Shown here piece by piece: positions 59,553-64,000 of a stretch of DNA of 64,000 nucleotides. Positions within the stretch are counted from its first letter, which is position 1. Every line of letters begins with the position of its first letter. The notes below the pieces were generated by a model. The model worked only from the letters and a program-made list of their open reading frames with translations. It ran no database searches and was not told where the DNA came from. Both the position numbers and the translations under genes were made by a program. The stretch lies in NCBI RefSeq assembly GCF_947179165.1, contig NC_077240.1:24718001-24782000 (forward strand), in the 5' to 3' direction. This DNA comes from Solanum dulcamara. Taxonomy: Eukaryota > Streptophyta > Magnoliopsida > Solanales > Solanaceae.

Positions 59553-60372
59553 CTTCCTTCTGGAATTACTCTATCTTTTGTTCCATCTTACTATAACATT
59601 GTCAAAGTTGAGTAAAAACAACTTTAACATAAGTAATGTTCAACTTAGTAAATCTTCATTAACCGATTGTCCTCACAGAATGTTCAACTTAGTACTACTC
59701 GGATTATTAACTTTTCCCAATTTAACCTTGTATACAATTGGTCACAAACATTTGAATGTCTTATTAATGGTTCTGAATAATCTTAAGTATACATAAGTGA
59801 ATCGGAGTACGAAACACATGACTAATCTATACAAATTCTACTACAAGCTCCTACAAAGTTTTGCATTTGAGTCGTTCTATTTTTGAAAGAAATTATTTCA
59901 AGCAACCTTTTGATTCAATTTTGACAGTTCTAATAATCTCATTTTCAAATGTTTGAAATATCAATATTTATATTCTAAGCACATAAGCTATAAAGCTACT
60001 CCCTCATACGTAATTTAACTCTATTCAAAATAATTGATCATGAACAAAGGTCATTATAAATCTATGATAATGACCATTTGTCCGAGTCTAAGCTAAAACT
60101 GAGTCTATTATCTGACGCTTGAAATCGACATAATCAGTTCAATTTCTAATGTTGTCACACAGGCTACACAAAAGGATTCGAGGAATTGTGTTTCTGTATA
60201 AATGTTGATAAGAGCATCTCCTATAGTGCTAGCTAGTGAACTAAAGTTAAAATAGACTCCATAAGCCCTAAAAAGAAAAGCAATTCACTCCTGGAAAATA
60301 ATGTAATAACACGCTTTAGGGACACATGCCTAGAACGTTCTTTGGAAAACTCATGAGACGTCGAGGAGATCA
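59553..60372. other. Intergenic region and 3' UTR of the minus-strand gene
   Basis: AT-rich with no conserved coding frame; the open stretch 59,500-59,796 overlaps the SINE and has no recognisable motif. The part nearest 60,373 should be the 3' UTR of the ASY3-like gene. Confidence 0.45.
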
Positions 60373-63300
60373 TCAACCAAGAACACCCTCTTTTAGACAT
60401 TCAGCAACCACAAATTTCAGCTGACGCATCTTCTCCCTAGCAGCCTACATCAACAAAAAACTTGTAGTTAGAGCACAAGTGACACTCATTCTATATCCTC
60501 CGGAATTGAAAGTCAATGAATTTATCCAGCTACGTGCTTTAATGTGGCAAAACTAATTGTGATGTTACTATTATATAGTTGTTAAAGTCCAGTTACTTTA
60601 ATGTGATAAAAGATAGTTGACTTTAATTGGTATAATGAGTAAAATTCAGTGATAATAATGTTGACATTAACTGCTCCATAGCAAACATGCAATAGACATG
60701 GTGTAGCAGATTTAATATACAATAATTTGACTCTTAAAGCCCCCATTGCTTTATTCAGCACAGGAATAGCTAATTGAAATTGTGTACATGATAGATAATT
60801 GAAGCCACTATCCAAGTGTATAAGATGTATAATGAAGATAATCTGATGAGCACCGTTCACATCACATTCCAGTCGGATAGGCTTGGGGGTTGGGGGGGGG
60901 AGGGGGGGGGCAAAGCTGAATGCAAAGCTATTCTCCAAATTGTGAGTGAGGAATACTTACATGGTGGACTGAAGAAACCCTTCTTTCAGCATTGTCAAGC
61001 TGAGTCTCAATTGATTCTTCCACTTCCAAAAGTAGCTTTTTATTTGATGCTTCTACAGTATGAAATCAAACATCAGAATTTAGCTTGTCCTCGTGATTAC
61101 CAGGCACAGGTCCAATATGTAATTGTAGCTCCTCATCAATGTTTAGCTTCACAAAATATACGTGCAGCAAAAGCATATGCAGCAATACATCATGGGAAAT
61201 TTAACATATTGCTGAAATAGCAAAGAATTAGCATGCTATGTCATCAACTACTGCCCTTCCTGTAGTCTAGATGCTTTAAAGTGAAATAGAGGAAAAGATT
61301 ATTCAATATATAGACAATTACTGGCTCCAAATAATAATTATGCTTTAGCAAGGTTCATAGAAGATCTTGCCATACTTCTCTTTTCCACAGTTGCTTTCAC
61401 TTCGACTTCATGTGCTTCAAGAGATTCAAGTGTGCTCTTGCAATCCTGGAGATGCCGAGTGACCTCTTCTTTAAATCTTTCGTATATGGCGTTCAGATGT
61501 TGTTGTTTCTCTGCAACGTAATTCAGAGTATTTAATTTTCAAATAAGAAAAAGAACCATATAGCCCTCGAAAAGAGGAAATTAGAGAAAACTCGGAAAGA
61601 AACATTGAAGAGTCAAATTTCCATGTGCATTTGCATTTGTGGAAGATGGAATGAATTCCACAAGCTCATAGTGTCAAGGAACGGAAACTTTGTATAACTA
61701 AAACCCGTACTAGATGAGAAAAATGAGACTTTATCATGCTGGGGTTTATGGCACGCAAAACTAACGGATCCACTCAAAGTGATAGTTAACAAGGTACCAC
61801 AACTCACACATGCAGAATAATACCCAGTCCTACGGGCTCTGGCAAAACATATTAGAAAATCTCAAGGATGGGAAAACCTTTCCATGACATAAACAAATAG
61901 GAAGTACCAAAACTAAGCTGCTTCAGGAACTCAAAATTTTGAACAAAATGCTACCACGTTCAAGAAGAATAACACAAGTAGCAGATATCAAGCAAATTCT
62001 CAATATTTTGTTAACAAGTTACCTTGAAGCACTTCTTCTACATGCTTTCTCTTTGATTTATTCAGACTGGTTATTCTCCCCCTGGAACAGAGCAAAGTCA
62101 TACTTAAAGAGACAGAATCTTTGAAATTGTTACTGCTGTTTTATGCTACTTACATGTCTGCTTGAATCTGAAATTCAGCATTCTGCAACTGCATATGTAT
62201 TTTCTCAGCAACTGACTTCAGGATCTCAGCAGATCTTTGGTTAGTCACAGACTTCAGTTTGCTTCTAACTTTCTCTAGTGAGAAAGCAAATAAGGTGATG
62301 GCACTGCAAAGTGATATCGAAGCTCAATGAAATTTTGAAATATAGAAACTCAGTGCTGAAGGATTTTTAGTTCATTTACTCGGGAAAGAGAACTCTGCTG
62401 AAGAAAGCTTTTAATTTGTTTACTCAGAAATGCAAGAAGTACCTAGTTAGCGCATCCTCTGCTTTCTGTTCTAAATGCCTTTCAAACTTCCTACAATCAA
62501 TTCCTGTTAAATTCAAATGGAGCAGAGAAAGAAAAAAAGAGTCTTGAGAAACTGGAAAGGAAAAAGTAATTTTAAGGAATAACACTAAGATCCATCAGAT
62601 AAGCAGAGAATTTGAACTGATGGACATGAACCTTTAGAAGAGGCTGCAGCAAGACCAACTCCAGAAAGATTAGCACAACCTTTGTTGAAGAGCTTTTTGT
62701 TTGGTCGAGGAGGTTGTTCCCCAGTATTACAAATTTCAGGAGACGGAGGTTGCTGAATTCCAGCTGCATATACATCATAAAGTAATGAGAATAACTGAGT
62801 TTGCTTCAGTCAATAGGGAGGCTCGATCAATAGATCAAGTACTTCTAAGAAAATTCATTTTATTAAGATGGTCAGCAGAACAACCTAGTTACTAATGAAA
62901 GGTCAGCTAGAAGTCCCACACAATGCTCCTTCAGTCAGCCAGAAGATCAATCAAATAATATTCATTTCAAATGAAGATCAATACTAAGCTATATCATTTT
63001 TCAGGTAACAGGCTCCAAGCACTAAATTCTGTATTCTCTGGTGAAGAATCTACAGATTATCCTGTGGCAAAAGTACACTCGCTGGATCTTAGTAGTTCCC
63101 TCAAGGCTACAAACTCCATTTCACTGTGCATTTTTCCTTTCTCTTTAAGCAGTTGATGCATAAAAGAAATCTATATGCATCTCTTCAATTTCACCAATGG
63201 ATAATCATTCTAAACTAGAGCAGACCAACAGAAATGATAAAGGGGCTTAGTATATTACTACTCAAGTGAAACGCTGATATTATCTTACCTTTCAAACTGC

Positions 63301-64000
63301 ACCTCACTCACGATAAGATATAAATGAACGAAACACATAAGAAGTGAAAGAAAAGGGAAGTACAACTAAAATCATTATAAGTGTCAGCCAGGGTGAATGG
63401 TATAAAGTATGCAAGGCAACTCTCTCTTGTAAACAGCAGAAGTTACACGAACTACAAAGTTTAGAAGGGAATTTTGTCCCATTAGTAATAAACAAAAAAT
63501 AATCACATTCATCCTCCAAAGCCAGCCAAAATGTTTACTTGAAACTCCTGCCTCCATGCACCTTAGCCATCAAATGTGACACATTTCTATATACACAAAC
63601 TATTTCAAGCTAAGAAGACAACACCATTAAAGTAGGAAAATTAGATGTCAAGTAGTAGATCAGCAGCAAATGTAATTTACATCCAGTATGTATAATCTGG
63701 TGACGTATGATTACATTTGAAGAAACTAAGGGAACTGAAAGGATCACGATGAATAAATATTTGAACATGAATCATAAAGCATCATTTTCACCTTGAATAT
63801 TTGAACTGTCTTCAGAGTCCTCGGGATCACTTTCCATGGATGAAGGTTTCGAAAACTTAATCTGTGTATCTTCTTCAATGATATGTCTTGATTCCAGAAA
63901 AGGAGTACTTTCCGAATTTCCTGCGTCATCCTTTACATTTAATAAGGAAATCAACAATTCATTACTACATCTATGACAATCAGCCACTAGATTACTACTA
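60373..64000 (-). CDS. ASY3: ASY3-like meiotic chromosome-axis protein, C-terminal part (runs off right edge)
   Basis: Read right to left, nine exons join with consistent phases: 64,000-63,792 (partial), 63,049-63,023, 62,763-62,632, 62,503-62,443, 62,303-62,154, 62,081-62,023, 61,510-61,376, 61,052-60,961 and 60,444-60,373, ending in TGA. The product has an acidic segment (SSMESDPEDSEDSSNIQ), then the conserved coiled coil: SAITLFAFSLEKVRSKLK, SAEILKSVAEKIHMQLQNAE, ITSLNKSKRKHVEEVLQ, RHLQDCKSTLESLEAHEVEV, LLLEVEESIETQLDNAERRV and EKMRQLKFVVAECLKEGVLG. This order is that of plant ASY3, a coiled-coil axis protein that works with ASY1 in meiotic recombination. The 27-base exon and its neighbours are the least certain; the N-terminus is outside the window. 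The identification comes from remembered family features, not a search. Confidence 0.82.
60889..60910 (+). repeat. G-tract in the last intron of the ASY3-like gene
   Basis: Runs of 5, 10 and 9 G separated by TT and A lie on the plus strand (a C-tract in the transcript), within the intron 60,445-60,960. Confidence 0.85.

Noticed and set aside
60816..61220. 134-residue plus-strand ORF as a separate gene
   Set aside because: It is antisense to two ASY3-like exons and crosses the G-run; its frame has no recognisable motif.

Overview
The window is nuclear DNA of a flowering plant, most likely a Solanaceae species. It is AT-rich, has GT-AG introns, and is full of plant LTR retrotransposons primed by initiator-Met tRNA (TGGTATCAGAGC-type primer sites). 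It also carries an RTE-type LINE ending in (TTG)n, an Au-type SINE, and Stowaway-type MITEs beginning CTCCCTCC. I found no tRNA, rRNA or CRISPR.

Positions 1 to about 51,600 are repeat-rich. In order they hold: a minus-strand LTR with leader (1-2,759); a nearly complete but mutated RTE LINE with an 18-bp target duplication (3,141-7,068); a 3-kb Gypsy LTR with leader and gag start (7,448-11,130) abutting a minus-strand Gypsy fragment (11,140-14,394); a solo LTR with a 5-bp target duplication (14,684-16,813) lying in a retroelement tail that ends in an LTR (18,629-20,831); LTR fragments and a 1.2-kb duplication (20,832-26,382); a minus-strand Gypsy pol (26,383-30,390); further LTRs (30,391-36,352); an element with a plant-transposon-protein-like ORF (36,353-41,088); and a decayed chromodomain-type Gypsy element (41,089-48,622).

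Scattered through these repeats are pieces of one locus, all on the plus strand, near 3.0/7.1-7.4, 20.8-21.4, 23.4-25.7 and 49.6-51.5 kb. The copy at 23.4-24.75 kb can be read as an intact four-exon, 143-residue ORF whose splice phases all agree. Two other copies retain exon remnants that are truncated or frameshifted, and one retains only the 3' flank. This looks like an old tandem gene cluster split apart by retrotransposons. I do not recognise the protein.

Positions 52.7-64 kb are genic. An eight-exon plus-strand gene (52,734-58,789) encodes a 447-residue CHMP7-like ESCRT-III (SNF7-family) protein. It is convergent with a minus-strand gene (60,373 to beyond the right edge) whose exons encode the C-terminal coiled coil of an ASY3-like meiotic axis protein. 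A SINE lies between their 3' ends. All exon structures were read by eye from splice signals and phase continuity.
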